Assembly (NCBI GenBank): GCA_015680685.1
Contig: MNCI01010443.1
Location: 845,483 to 909,482, forward strand
Origin: Gnetum montanum
Taxonomy: Eukaryota; Streptophyta; Gnetopsida; Gnetales; Gnetaceae
Length of the DNA: 64,000 nucleotides
Direction of reading: 5' to 3'
The translations under genes were made by a program, and so were the position numbers. Under the pieces are notes generated by a model, which saw only the letters and a list, made by a program, of their open reading frames with translations, ran no database searches and was not told where the DNA came from. Position 1 is the stretch's first letter, and each line of letters begins with the position of its first letter. Of this stretch, positions 54,683 through 64,000 are shown piece after piece.

Positions 54683-55340
54683 AAACACCACAAAATTTTG
54701 TGTCCTGACATCACAACTGCAAATGTGACTAAGTGTTAAAACAATTGCACTTTCAACACCCTATTCTACTGGGTAGCGTAGTGCACTATTATGCTACATA
54801 GTGTAGTATAGCGTAACACCCTATTATGTGCTGTTACGCGCTATTACACTACGTAATGCCCTGTTATGTGCTATTATGTTGCATACTGTAGCAAAACACA
54901 CTGTTATGCTACGTAACACCCTGTTATGTGCTATTACGCACTGTTACACTGCGTAACACCCTATTACACACTATTACATTACGTAGCATAGCACACTGCT
55001 ATGCTGCATAGCGTAGCATAGCGTAACATCTTGTTACGAGATGTTATGCACTGTTACACTGCATAACACCCTATTACACACTATCTCATGCGGTTACATG
55101 TTGTTACACTGTGTAACACCCTATTACGTGTTGTTATGTTGCGTAACACCGTGTTACACTGCACCCTATTATGTAACACCCTGTCACACTATGCAACGTA
55201 GGACCCTGTCACGCTGTGTAGCACCATGTCCAGCATTACAGCTAGTGTCCCATGTCCCACGCGTAACATGGGACGAGTGTAGCAGACATCATGGTCCCTT
55301 TGTCAATAATTGGATTACATAGTGTAAAATTTTTGTTAAG
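54683..55340 (+). repeat. B4: family B LTR, truncated
   Basis: Begins TGAAACACCACAAAATTTTG, the family B LTR start, directly inside the RNase H coding sequence of B3. Bases 54760-55240 consist of degenerate GTAACACCCTRTTAYGTGCT units. No TATA box, primer site or other LTR end was found, so it is cut near 55340. Confidence 0.65.
54760..55240. repeat. GTAACACCCTGTTAYGTGCT array in B4 U3
   Basis: About 15 to 18 imperfect units mixing GCGTAACACCC, TGTTACGCACTGTTACAC and GCATAGCGTAGCATAGCG. Many units form short hairpins (GTGTTAC/GTAACAC). Confidence 0.75.
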
Positions 55341-55534
55341 ATAGTTATGCTCACACATGTGGTATCTAAACAAACACTCTTCCACAAAATAAAATTAGCC
55401 CTAATTATCACTTAATCTATTTGAAAATTACAAGAAATCCATTCTAAAAAGGCTTACTAGACTCAAGTTTACATGTGAATCTCATATTATAAGAAATGTA
55501 CAAAGCTTGAAACTTACCCCCATTAAAAATGAGA
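55341..55534. other. AT-rich junction region
   Basis: No feature recognised between B4 and the next family A fragment. Confidence 0.3.
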
Positions 55535-55915
55535 ATCATTAAGTTAAATTTTATGGATCAATCTATCATGGTGTCACTAGGATAGATTATTGATGTTATG
55601 ACCACTATTAGCATATCACCTTATTCTACACATTTATTGTTCATCCATGTTGGAAGTAAGAAGGGAGAGTTTCCAATCATCATGAGAAGAGCCTATCTAC
55701 GTTGTTATTTGCTCAAAGATGTTCTTTTTAGCAACCATTCCATGGTTTGTTGGCATTCTCACCTACATGATAGAATAAAGGGTTCCTATTAAGTGGGGCC
55801 AAAGGAGAATCAAACAATTCCAACACCAAGAAAAATATTGCATAGAGATTAATCATACTCTTTATAAAATTTATGCTAATGGTTTGATGTGTTGGTATAG
55901 GTGGGATAGTAAATA
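55535..55915 (+). pseudogene. family A fragment: protease joined to integrase N-terminus
   Basis: MDQSIMVSLG and HLLFIHVGSKKGEFPIIMRR (55550-55690) match the family A protease C-terminal half. About 100 bp later, LYKIYANGLMCWYR (55860-55905) matches GQLYKVYPDGLVRWC at the integrase start. The RT and RNase H between them are missing, so this is an internal-deletion remnant. Confidence 0.65.
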
Positions 55916-55929
55916 TAATAGGTTATTGA

Positions 55930-56174
55930 GGGTAGCACTTATAGGTGGTAAATGTTAGAGAGTAATACATATAGGTGGTACCAAGGGTAGGGGGAGGAAG
56001 AGGTGGGATGGGGGCATGATGGACGGGAGTGTTGGAACAAAAAATAAGTGAAACATAGGTACACCCCACAATATATAGTCCAATTATAACTTTATATAAC
56101 TCACCATTACTCGTTGGAATAGAACCCATGACCTAGAGCTTCCAAATCAAGTATCTTGCTACTAGGCTAACACC
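55930..56174 (-). mobile_element. tRNA-derived SINE
   Basis: On the minus strand the 5' end (56174 downward) is GGTGTTAGCCTAGTAGCAAG with a polymerase III box A (TAGCCTAGTAGC, 56158-56169), followed after about 30 bp by GGTCATGGGTTCTATTCC containing box B (GGGTTCTATTCC, 56116-56127). The head resembles known plant SINEs. The 3' end near 55930 is not sharply defined; the body has repeated AGGTGGTA-type words. Confidence 0.55.
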
Positions 56175-57979
56175 TTATTGTTAGGTAGGGGATATAGAGG
56201 TTATTAATTTAGTATATATAAGGGAAATATTAGGTTAGTAGGAGTTATAAACATGTTCTTGTAATAGATAGAGCAAAGATGTGATAAGAAAAGGTCAAAT
56301 TCTATAATATATAGGGGATGGAGACTATTAGTCTTTTAGGAAAGAGTAGTGGGCATAGTCATTATTAGTTTCTTTCATATAGGTGGTAGGTATTAAGGTT
56401 ATATGTTATGTGGGATTTCAACAAGTGTGATAAATATTTGAAAAACAATATTAAGAGTAGACATATTGCCTTTAGCTCTTAGTCAATTAATCATATTTTA
56501 CACATGAGGTACATTGTGTTTTTGCATTGGATAGCTTATGTTCCTAACTCTTATTTTTATTTTCTATTACTATCTCATCTCACTGTTTTCTATTAAATTC
56601 AAACACCAAGGTATGTGAGAATATGGGATGAATAGTTATAATCAACTGATGTGCATTCTTTCTACATATGATCATGTTCATATTTAACTACTAGGATGCT
56701 TACGAACATCTCGGTTGTTGGTTATTCAAAGGAAAGAAGGGTAGGATCTTGCTATGGAAGGATATACTAGACTAGCTTTTATCTATAATTTTTAATGAAT
56801 TTTCATCTATTGGAAACCAAAGATTTCATAATTCATGCATCCAAAAGTAAATCTTGGAATCTCACTCTAGCTTAGGTGGTCCAACAAGGGCTTAGATGTT
56901 CCAAAAATTATGAAAAAACGGTTTCCAAGTTTAAAATATAAGAAAAAATCTAGTTTGATAAGTTGTGTTATTACATATGCATTGATGTAGAGGTCTATAT
57001 ATGCACATATGCATTAGTGCATATTCCACTATGCATATGTATTAGAGCAACCTATAATCTACTACTATAAAAGTAAGCTCAAAGGCCATATTTTTCTTAG
57101 TTTAAGTTCAAAACAGGAAGGGAGTTTTGCCATTTGAGAACACCTAGATCTTCCAAGAGTCATAACTTGCTTGTACAAAGTATGATTGAACATGTTCTTT
57201 CAAGATTTCACACTTGGAGTTGTGAACTAGTCATGGGAGATAATTGATGTGAAAAATTAAAATATTTTTCAAAATAGCCTAGAATTCAAGATTTTCATAA
57301 AAATAATATATTAAGTATTTATGGAAATCAAAAATGACAAATATTACATTTTTTAAGTTAATTTTACACCAAATGATCCTAATCATATGGTTCAAGAAGC
57401 ATAATCATGTAAAATTAGTTGATTATCAAGTCTAATCAACATGTTTATTAATTAACTATAGATGACACCTAAACATAGACACAAGGCTTGTGAACTAAGG
57501 CAAGAAAGAGAGAAGAGGATTAGAATCGAAGAAAAACTTAAGCAATAATCTAAAAAAATAGACCATGGAGTAGTAAGCATAATTAAGGGTCAAAGTCTCA
57601 AAACTTGAAGTTGAATTTTTCATAAAGGTTTAACAAAAACAAGAATTTTCACAAGCTTTAGTGCATGAATCCATTACATTTCAAGTGACTCTACTAGGGA
57701 GTCTAATTTAGTCCATTAGCATCAAATGAGTGCATAAGGACATCTAGGAAGAATTAACCTTTTACTCATTTTTGAAGATTACCTCAAATGATGTTGAAGT
57801 TGTGACGTAAACATATATTGATGTGGCCTATATTTACTAATAGCAATGACTATTATGCTACTGAGAGATATCATTTTTGGAATAAAAGATAAGATTATTG
57901 CTAAGTAAAAAATGGAAACACACAAATCCCATACATAGTGGAAGTTATCATCAAGACAATAGGGTTCCCTAACATTAGG
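56175..57979. other. AT-rich stretch without recognised genes
   Basis: No domain, LTR end or RNA gene recognised. Contains a short palindromic ATGCATATGTGCATATG-type cluster at 56982-57045. Confidence 0.3.
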
Positions 57980-58112
57980 TTGAATCTACTAATGATGTCT
58001 CTCCATCCTAAATCCTTGTATAAATAAGAGGATTAAGATTATATTTGACACCAACACTAAGGAGTATAAGAACTTGAGATTTTCAAAGAAGATTCTATCC
58101 ATAATAGCCACT

Positions 58113-59934
58113 TGATGAGTAGTGGGTACCCCCTACCCCCAATGATACGAATCATAAGTGTTCATGTGTAATCTGATTGAATTTTATGGATGGGATTAGT
58201 CTAGTATCTAGATTGTTAAGTGATGATCAAAGGTACCGTTACACCCAACCACAAAAATCACAAGTGTTCATGCATGATCCAATTGAATTTTGTGGATGGG
58301 ACTAGTTGTGCATCTAGATTGTTATGCCTTGATCACAGTTCATTGTCTTCCCACTTGGACTAGTGGTGGCTTTGTCACGTATGGTTTAGTTCAAGGAAAG
58401 GCATTAGATTCTTGATGTTTTTTAACCTTAAGCTACTCCTAGTGATAATGAAGAAATTAATTATTCAATCTAATTAACAATGGAAAGTAAAGTCTAAACT
58501 AGCTTGTGTGATGAGTATTTGTTCCTAACCTTTCGTACACACCTTGGACTTCACGTAACTACCACTGGGATTACCAAGAATACTATTACTAAGAGTACCA
58601 AATGATACACTACTGGGTTACCAAGTAATTACACTTCAGCATTTACAATTAGTTATACTTATTTTGCTTAATGACAGGAAAAATGACGAGCAATAAATGA
58701 TAACATTAACTAATGAAAATAGTAAACATTTAAGTAATTAAAAACAATAATAAGGCTAAGTGGATGTTGTAATGATGGAAGTAATCTTAATCTTTATTGC
58801 CGAACATGTAACATGTCCAAGTACATCACACTCAAATAAGGATGACATACAATCACTTAACATCACATTGCAAGCATGCACTGGAAAAAAAATTAACAGA
58901 ATTTCTCTATGTCTACTTCTAGAATCTATATAAATTTATATCTCCCAATTGTGCACCCAATTGTTTTATTTATAGGCTAGCACGAAAGGGGAAATATTGA
59001 ATTCCCAACATTGAAGGTTGTGCCCCAATATTGGATACCTAATATCTTAGCTTTGATATTGGATATCTAATATCAAAGCCCTACAAAACATGACTCATCA
59101 TTAAGCATTGATTGTAGGTCATTGTCTTCTGACTTGGACTAGTGGTAGCTTTATCACATATGATTTAGTCCAAAGTGAGGCACATGATTATTGATGTTGT
59201 GTGGCTAAGAATAAATTATATAACATAATGAAAATTAATTATATAATATGATTAATAATAAGAGGATAAATTCTTAATTAGCTTAAGGGCTATGAGTGTC
59301 AGTTTCCAACTTGTGGTGCACATCCTGAACTCACATATCTAGTACTAGGATTACCAAGTGCTATACTACTAGGTGAACCAAGTAATAATGTTGTTAGGAT
59401 TACTAAGTGAATACCTGTTTAAGCTCAAAATTGGTGGTGCTCATTCCACCGATTAATTAGTGTGTATGGAAATGTAAATATTAAGTAATTATATGGAAAA
59501 TAAATTGCATTAAAAGTAAATCTATTCTAATTTAGAATGCTACAATGAATATGAATCAATCTTGATCATATTGTCATTCATGGAATGTGTCTAGGTACAA
59601 TGCCACTTGAATAAGACTCTATACAATTGACTCAAATCCACACTATGAGCACTCACTAACTATTTTCTAAGATTACAAAATAATATTGCAAGAGTTCGGC
59701 TATACCATTGACCAAATGGTGTCATATACATTATAGGTGCTTCCATATTTATAGGCAAATACAAGCATTGTGTCGATGAGGATGCATGAATGCATTCAAC
59801 TTCATCAACGATCATGCATCGATGGGGATGCATTACTAGTTAATGCAGCATCATCCACACATATGTGTCAATGCATCTAAGATGCATTGATGAGGATGTG
59901 TTGATGAAGTTGCCTGACATATTAGATGTCATCA
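58113..59934 (-). repeat. A6: outer solo LTR, split by an inner solo LTR
   Basis: Pieces 58113-58220 and 59106-59934 form a 937-bp minus-strand family A LTR, from TGATGAGTAGTGGGTACCCC to ATGTCATCA. The flanks carry a perfect 5-bp target duplicate CCACT (58108-58112 and 59935-59939). No primer site or polypurine tract is adjacent, so it is a solo LTR. TATA (minus) at 59746-59754; U3 has TGCATCGATG-like and GATGAGGATGCAT repeats. Confidence 0.85.
58221..59100 (-). repeat. A5: inner solo LTR
   Basis: 880-bp minus-strand family A LTR, TGATGATCAAAGGTACCG to GACTCATCA, with perfect target duplicate TTAAG at 58216-58220 and 59101-59105. TATA (minus) at 58967-58975. U3 near 59010-59095 carries GATATTAGGTATCC and GATATTGGATATC palindromes, unlike the outer LTR. 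Confidence 0.88.
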
Positions 59935-60256
59935 CCACTTATCATCTTATTTTGACAATGTGAATAACCAGTATGAACTTGTTCCACACCCAAGCCATGA
60001 TGGTTTCAAAGGAAGTTGTTAAGGCTAATCTTTCTTACCTTCTCTACATGGAGGTTGAAAGCTAGTTTTATGAAAACAATATAGGTCTAAAGCCTTATTT
60101 ATTTCTCTACCCCATTAGAAAGCTCTATGCTCGAAAAGGCATCATAATGCATATCAATGATCCTATATAGAGGGCTTTCAAAGTCTCATATGAGTGCATG
60201 ATCAAGTAGGTTTTAGAGAAGAATATAATAGATCTAAAATAAAAATATACACTTGT

Positions 60257-61046
60257 TGATGAGCATCAAAGTGTCATGTCAATGGGCCCCTATTGATGTG
60301 GCCTCATTGATGGGGCCCTGTTGATGGTGTTGACATAGTACTGTAGAAAAAACTATAAATACAAGCTCCCAATCGTCTTTATGAGTGTCCAATTCATTCT
60401 AGCAAAACTCTTACATTTTTTACACTATTGAGTGTACAAATTTTTATTTGTGCACTATTGTACCTAAACCATACTAGTGTGTACAACAATAAAGACAAGC
60501 TTCTTGATGCACCTTGCAGCATTCTAGATAGTTTAAATGTTTTATTTATGCATTCATTATTTTCATTAAATATTCAATTAATTAAGCTAAATTAGACTTT
60601 AATCAATTAATATAAATAGATTAAGTACATAAGTACAACTACTTCAAGTGTAGGCACGTATTCACTTGGTAATTCTAGTAGCATTATTACTTAGTGTGCC
60701 TAGTACTGTAGCACTTGGTAACCCAGTAATGGATACGTGGGTTCAGGATGTGTATGGAAAGTGGGACTGGATTCTTATGTTAGGACTAGTTAGAGATTAG
60801 TTAAGTAGTTAAATTAAATTAGTTCTCAATATATTTCATCTCCCTTTAAGCACTGAAACTATAAAACATAAAAAGATATAATTATATACCTCGATTAGAC
60901 TTAACCATAACATGTGCATCATAAGTGTAATTGGGAAGACAATGAATGACCTTAGGACAAAGTTCACTAGAAGACTAGTGCATCAAATGTGTGAACACTT
61001 TGTAATTCATATAGTTGGGTGTAGGGATACCTTCAATCACTCATCA
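60257..61046 (+). repeat. A7 5' LTR
   Basis: 790 bp, TGATGAGCATCAAAGTGTC to CACTCATCA. U3 has repeated TTGATGGGGCC / TTGATGTGGCC / TTGATGGTGTTG units; TATA 60352-60361 (ACTATAAATA); AATAAA near 60490. Confidence 0.82.
60352..60361 (+). promoter_or_regulatory. TATA box of A7 LTR
   Basis: ACTATAAATA after the TTGATG repeats, 95 bp from the LTR start. Confidence 0.75.
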
Positions 61047-61047
61047 T

Positions 61048-61065
61048 TGGAACCATCATCGGGGA
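61048..61065 (+). other. A7 primer-binding site, decayed
   Basis: TGGAACCATCATCGGGGA, 12 of 18 to the tRNA-Asp complement, in the right place; most changes are C/G transitions. Confidence 0.65.
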
Positions 61066-61197
61066 CTCGATTTGTTGAAATGCGCACAATCTAGGATTAG
61101 TGAACATTATTAATATCATTAGATGAACTCAAGGTCAACATTACTCTTACACGAAATATAATTACAAAAGCATTCTAATTATTTTATTTTTTGAAAA

Positions 61198-62662
61198 ATG
61201 TCTTCTTCTCATAGGAATGAAGATGTTAAATTGTTGAACCTATAGGAATGCAAAATGATATACACTCATCCTGATGAGTATGTACCAGACTTCACCTTCA
61301 TCATACACCAAGATGAGTAGCTACAATGGTGTAACATGGAGGGAAACATTATAATTCCCCCCAATCAATCTATGTTTGGGATTCTATTTCAAATCCTTAA
61401 GAAGTTAGGCATCTTAGATCTTCAAAAGGAATACGTTGTGAATGGCTATGACACATGGGACTATTGACCTACTAAAACACAATGCAAGAGAGTTTGACAC
61501 TAAGAGAAGAACCATGAGTTTGCAAAGGGGAAACACTTCACTAGGATCCTTCCTCTAGGATTTTTTAACATGAACATTCTCCACCTCCTATTATTGGATG
61601 AACTTTTGCTAGCAACTTGAAGAATGCTTAACATTGTAGATGTAGTAAAGATCCCAACTAAACATGTGAAAGACAATCAGATCAAGCACTTAGACATGAA
61701 TAATATCCCAAGATTTGATGGGGATACAACTTTGATTTGTAGACACATTTACAAGCTTTCCATGATACATGTGCCTTGCAAAACATTAAATATGATTGGT
61801 AGAAACTCAAGCTCTTCCCCAGGATACTCATCAAAGAGGTTGAAAGATGCTACCAGTCCTTAAGGCTAGAATCCATCCACAAATGGAGTACCATGATAGA
61901 ACTATTCAATGATAAATACCAAACATACTCTAGAGTGTCCAACCTAAGAAGGAAAATACAAGGCTAGAAATAGGGAACACATGAACCCTTGGATGCTACC
62001 ATGGGTAGATACTACTCCCTCTTACATCGATGCCCTGCCCATGGTTATTCTTAAAGGGAACAACTTTGCCATGTCATAGATGGGCTTAAAGCAGAAACTA
62101 GAAGAACTCTTGGGGTTTATGCCCAAGAAAGAATATTTGAATTAAGAGCTCATTAGATACAATGGTTGATAGAATAGGTTGTAAAAGAAGAAGGTGAGTT
62201 GTGAAAAAGGTAAATTACAAAAGAATATAATAGGGATCCTTTCATCAGAAAAAGTAAGGTCTAATTTTGTGACGAGGAGACATCACTCGACAAAGTGGTA
62301 AACAAGAATACCTTGTATCTAATATTTTGGTAAAGGTTGATAAATTATGGAGCTCTTTGGATGAAAAACTCCAAACTACTATGAATATTGGTAAAGAATA
62401 CAAAGAGCAAAATAGTGATCGTAATCATAGGAGGTGGAAAAAAGCTAAATGTGCCTAATAGAGAGGTAAGGGCAAAGCTGCTATAGTAGAAGAAGTTGTG
62501 GAGATAGACACTGATGATGATGTTAGTTGTGACATATGTTAATATGAACATCTTTAGGGATGTTACCATGTGGTGTCACACTTATAAGAGTTTGGGATGT
62601 ATGCATTGAATCCTTAATTAGCATCAACGAAAGCACCCAGATAAGTGCCTTATCCACAAGAA
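61198..62662 (+). pseudogene. A7 gag
   Basis: Begins MSSSHRNEDVKLLNL, then YTHPDEYVPDFTFIIHQDE (stop), GNIIIPPNQSMFGILFQILK, HLDMNNIPRFDGDTTL (61695-61735) and the capsid block LFNDKYQTYSRVSNLRRKIQ (61895-61960). The knuckle region CDIC-YEHL-GCYHVVSHL near 62530-62580 matches A1 and A2. It is broken by many stops and ends at the B5 LTR. Confidence 0.78.
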
Positions 62663-62893
62663 TGAAACACCCTAAATTTTTAGGATATCCTTGCTTCACC
62701 AGGTCATCGCAATTCAGGCAGCATCATGTCACTTTGACAAAAAATGAATGTTTTGAGTTTAGGCTATATAGTTTGGCAAATTTTCTAGCTAGGTAATTCG
62801 TCCAGTTGATAGCCTACACAGGAGCAATGCGGAGAGTTGTTGATGGTGCTCAAAATGTGTAAAACAGTTTGGCAAGTTTTCTAGTCAAGGAGT

Positions 62894-63515
62894 TTGCTAT
62901 GCTACGCTATGCTATATAGCATAGCAGGCTTCGGGAGACAGTTGTTCAAATAGTCAACCATAAATTTTTGCAAGACAAGATGCTACGCTATGCTACGCTA
63001 CACAACATAGCACAATGTAGTGAGAGAAAGATAGGAAGGCTTGGCCTAATTACTGATTTAAAATGCACTCATTCAGTGCCTCTGACCTTCAAAAATAGTT
63101 TCTTCGCTCGGCTCCAAGTTCTTTAGCAATGGCTCCTTCACCAGAAAATAACAAACTTAGCAAAAAGTAGGCCATGTTGGTTGCTACGCTACATAGCGTA
63201 GCAACTCTACTGGAGCAACGAAAGGCATCTCAAAGGGCAGGATCAATAAGTTCACAAGTTTCATAGTGCAAAAAGCAAAGTTTGCAGATTGGCGACATTT
63301 TCGTGACTAAGGCTAGCTACTATGCTATGCTACGGTATGTAGCGAAGCATAGCATAGCAAGTATGCAAAAAGCAGTCACAGCACTTCAAAGGTTTCGACA
63401 CATGCAGTAGGACACCTTGAACTAGTGGCTATGCTATGCTACGCTACATAGTGTAGCAAGATGCTATGCTATGCCAACATGCTACGCTACAAAGCATAGT
63501 GCAGTGTAGTAAGCA
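62894..63515. repeat. GCTATGCTACGC palindrome array in B5 U3
   Basis: Clusters at 62894-62930, 62980-63020, 63183-63203, 63318-63362, 63426-63460 and 63466-63530, each with alternating GCTATGCTACGCTAC and its reverse complement, able to form hairpins. Confidence 0.8.
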
Positions 63516-63718
63516 ATTACGCTACATCAATGCACTTCACCTATTTGCACCATTGGCACACATCTCCAAGTTCTGACAGCGCAATTACGGCATGGAAGGC
63601 TTGTAATTATAGCATGGTAGGCTTTTCCAATGGTCATGCATGTCCATGGATCATAGACAAGTCAACACGAGCCCAGGACACGTGGCATCCAAACTGCACC
63701 TTTTGCATGCCCTTGGCC

Positions 63719-63728
63719 CTATAAATAT
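63719..63728 (+). promoter_or_regulatory. TATA box of B5 LTR
   Basis: CTATAAATAT in the context GGCCCTATAAATATCCC, matching B2 and B3. Confidence 0.75.
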
Positions 63729-64000
63729 CCCAATCAGTAATGCTCAAAGGGGTTAATTAGTTAGTAAATTGGCTAGCTAGCAAGTAAAAAGTTAGCATGG
63801 TATTCCTGAGCATTGTAAACATCTTGTTGGATACTGTAAAAAATTGGCACTCTTGTTTGGCATTCTGCTTTGCTCTTTCCTGCTAGCCCCCATGGCATTT
63901 TTCATTGTTGATTCCCGAGTCCACGTTCAAGCATACAACTATCTTACTCTAAACGTCTTGGTTACTCTTGGGATCCTTGCATCCCTCAACAACGTGCAAC

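Larger units (their letters stand above)
57980..60256 (+). pseudogene. decayed ORFX copy interrupted by two solo LTRs
   Basis: Before the LTRs the plus strand reads FSKKILSIIAT (to 58112). After them it reads TYHLILTM (59935 onward), AMMVSKEVVKANLSYLLYME and LFLYPIRKLYARKGIIMHIN (59995-60150). Joined, these align with GTYHIFPTKILNKILTCVVR, MILMGKVNANLSHLYFMEI and FPCLIRKLCKHAKI of ORFX in A3. Stops and the LTR insertions make it a pseudogene. A7 starts at 60257. Confidence 0.55.
60257..62662 (+). mobile_element. A7: family A element, 5' part, cut by B5
   Basis: LTR, primer site and gag in order; the remainder is displaced by B5 at 62663 and lies beyond the window. It inserted in the decayed ORFX. 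Confidence 0.8.
62663..64000 (+). repeat. B5: family B LTR, runs off the window
   Basis: Starts TGAAACACCCTAAATTTTT inside A7 gag. U3 (62880-63510) has many GCTATGCTACGCTACATAGC palindromes. TATA at 63719-63728 (CTATAAATAT). The U5 and the rest of the element are outside the window. Confidence 0.8.

Noticed and set aside
54760-55240. CRISPR-like array appearance of regularly recurring GTAACACCC units
   Set aside because: Units vary in length and sequence, spacers are not unique, and the context is a plant LTR.
55041-55322. Plus-strand frame of 93 codons rich in Cys, His and Thr
   Set aside because: Product of the tandem array in the B4 LTR, no gene-like composition.
58113-58340. Simple 108-bp tandem duplication
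   Set aside because: The TTAAG target duplicates at 58216 and 59101 show that the second copy is the start of a nested LTR.

Overview
The window is nuclear DNA of a land plant with a large, transposon-rich genome. It holds Ty3/gypsy LTR retrotransposons of two lineages, LTR lengths and TATA boxes typical of plant elements, a U6 snRNA copy, a tRNA-derived SINE and a CDK-type kinase fragment. The species cannot be told from the sequence. No intact host gene is visible, and almost every coding region is broken by stops, frameshifts or later insertions. Bases 4166-5146 are an assembly gap.

Two retrotransposon families make up most of the window. Family A (Athila-like) has LTRs that start TGATG and end CATCA, and a primer-binding site matching the 3' end of plant tRNA-Asp. 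Its pol uses the FMDD reverse transcriptase motif. Family B (Tat-like) has LTRs that start TGAAACACC and a different primer site (TTGGCGCTAGAAGGAGGGCC). Its RT has the LKNAGATYQ signature. I name copies A0-A7 and B1-B5 in order of use here.

Layout: 1-6883 A1 (minus strand) is inserted in the leader of B1 (minus, 6884-8645). B1 is itself inserted in a LINE fragment (8646-9373) that is fused to a U6 snRNA copy (9374-9475). Then come an exact 80-bp duplication, an acidic repeat stretch and a GC-rich CDK-like kinase fragment (9850-10830). From 11633 a decayed gag (A0) is split at 12713 by A4 (minus). A4 is a host for four further elements: A2 (13072-22978, complete, LTRs 809 bp each) and A3 (23148-31414) both lie inside its 3' LTR, and B2 (35007-42173) and B3 (from 42916) lie inside its pol. 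B3 in turn contains an antisense block (48168 to about 52870) with a decayed FCP1-like domain and a retroelement accessory ORF, and is cut at 54683 by B4. A degenerate family A piece and a SINE follow. At 58113-59934 a solo LTR contains a second solo LTR, both with perfect target duplications, inside a decayed copy of the accessory ORF. A7 starts at 60257 and is cut by B5 at 62663, which runs off the window.

The elements do not form a working system together. The sequence is a stratigraphic record of insertions, from which relative ages can be read. The most notable signals are the U6-LINE chimera, the solo-in-solo LTR, the subfamily-specific palindrome arrays in LTR promoters of both families, and an accessory ORF family (called ORFX here) seen in three places.
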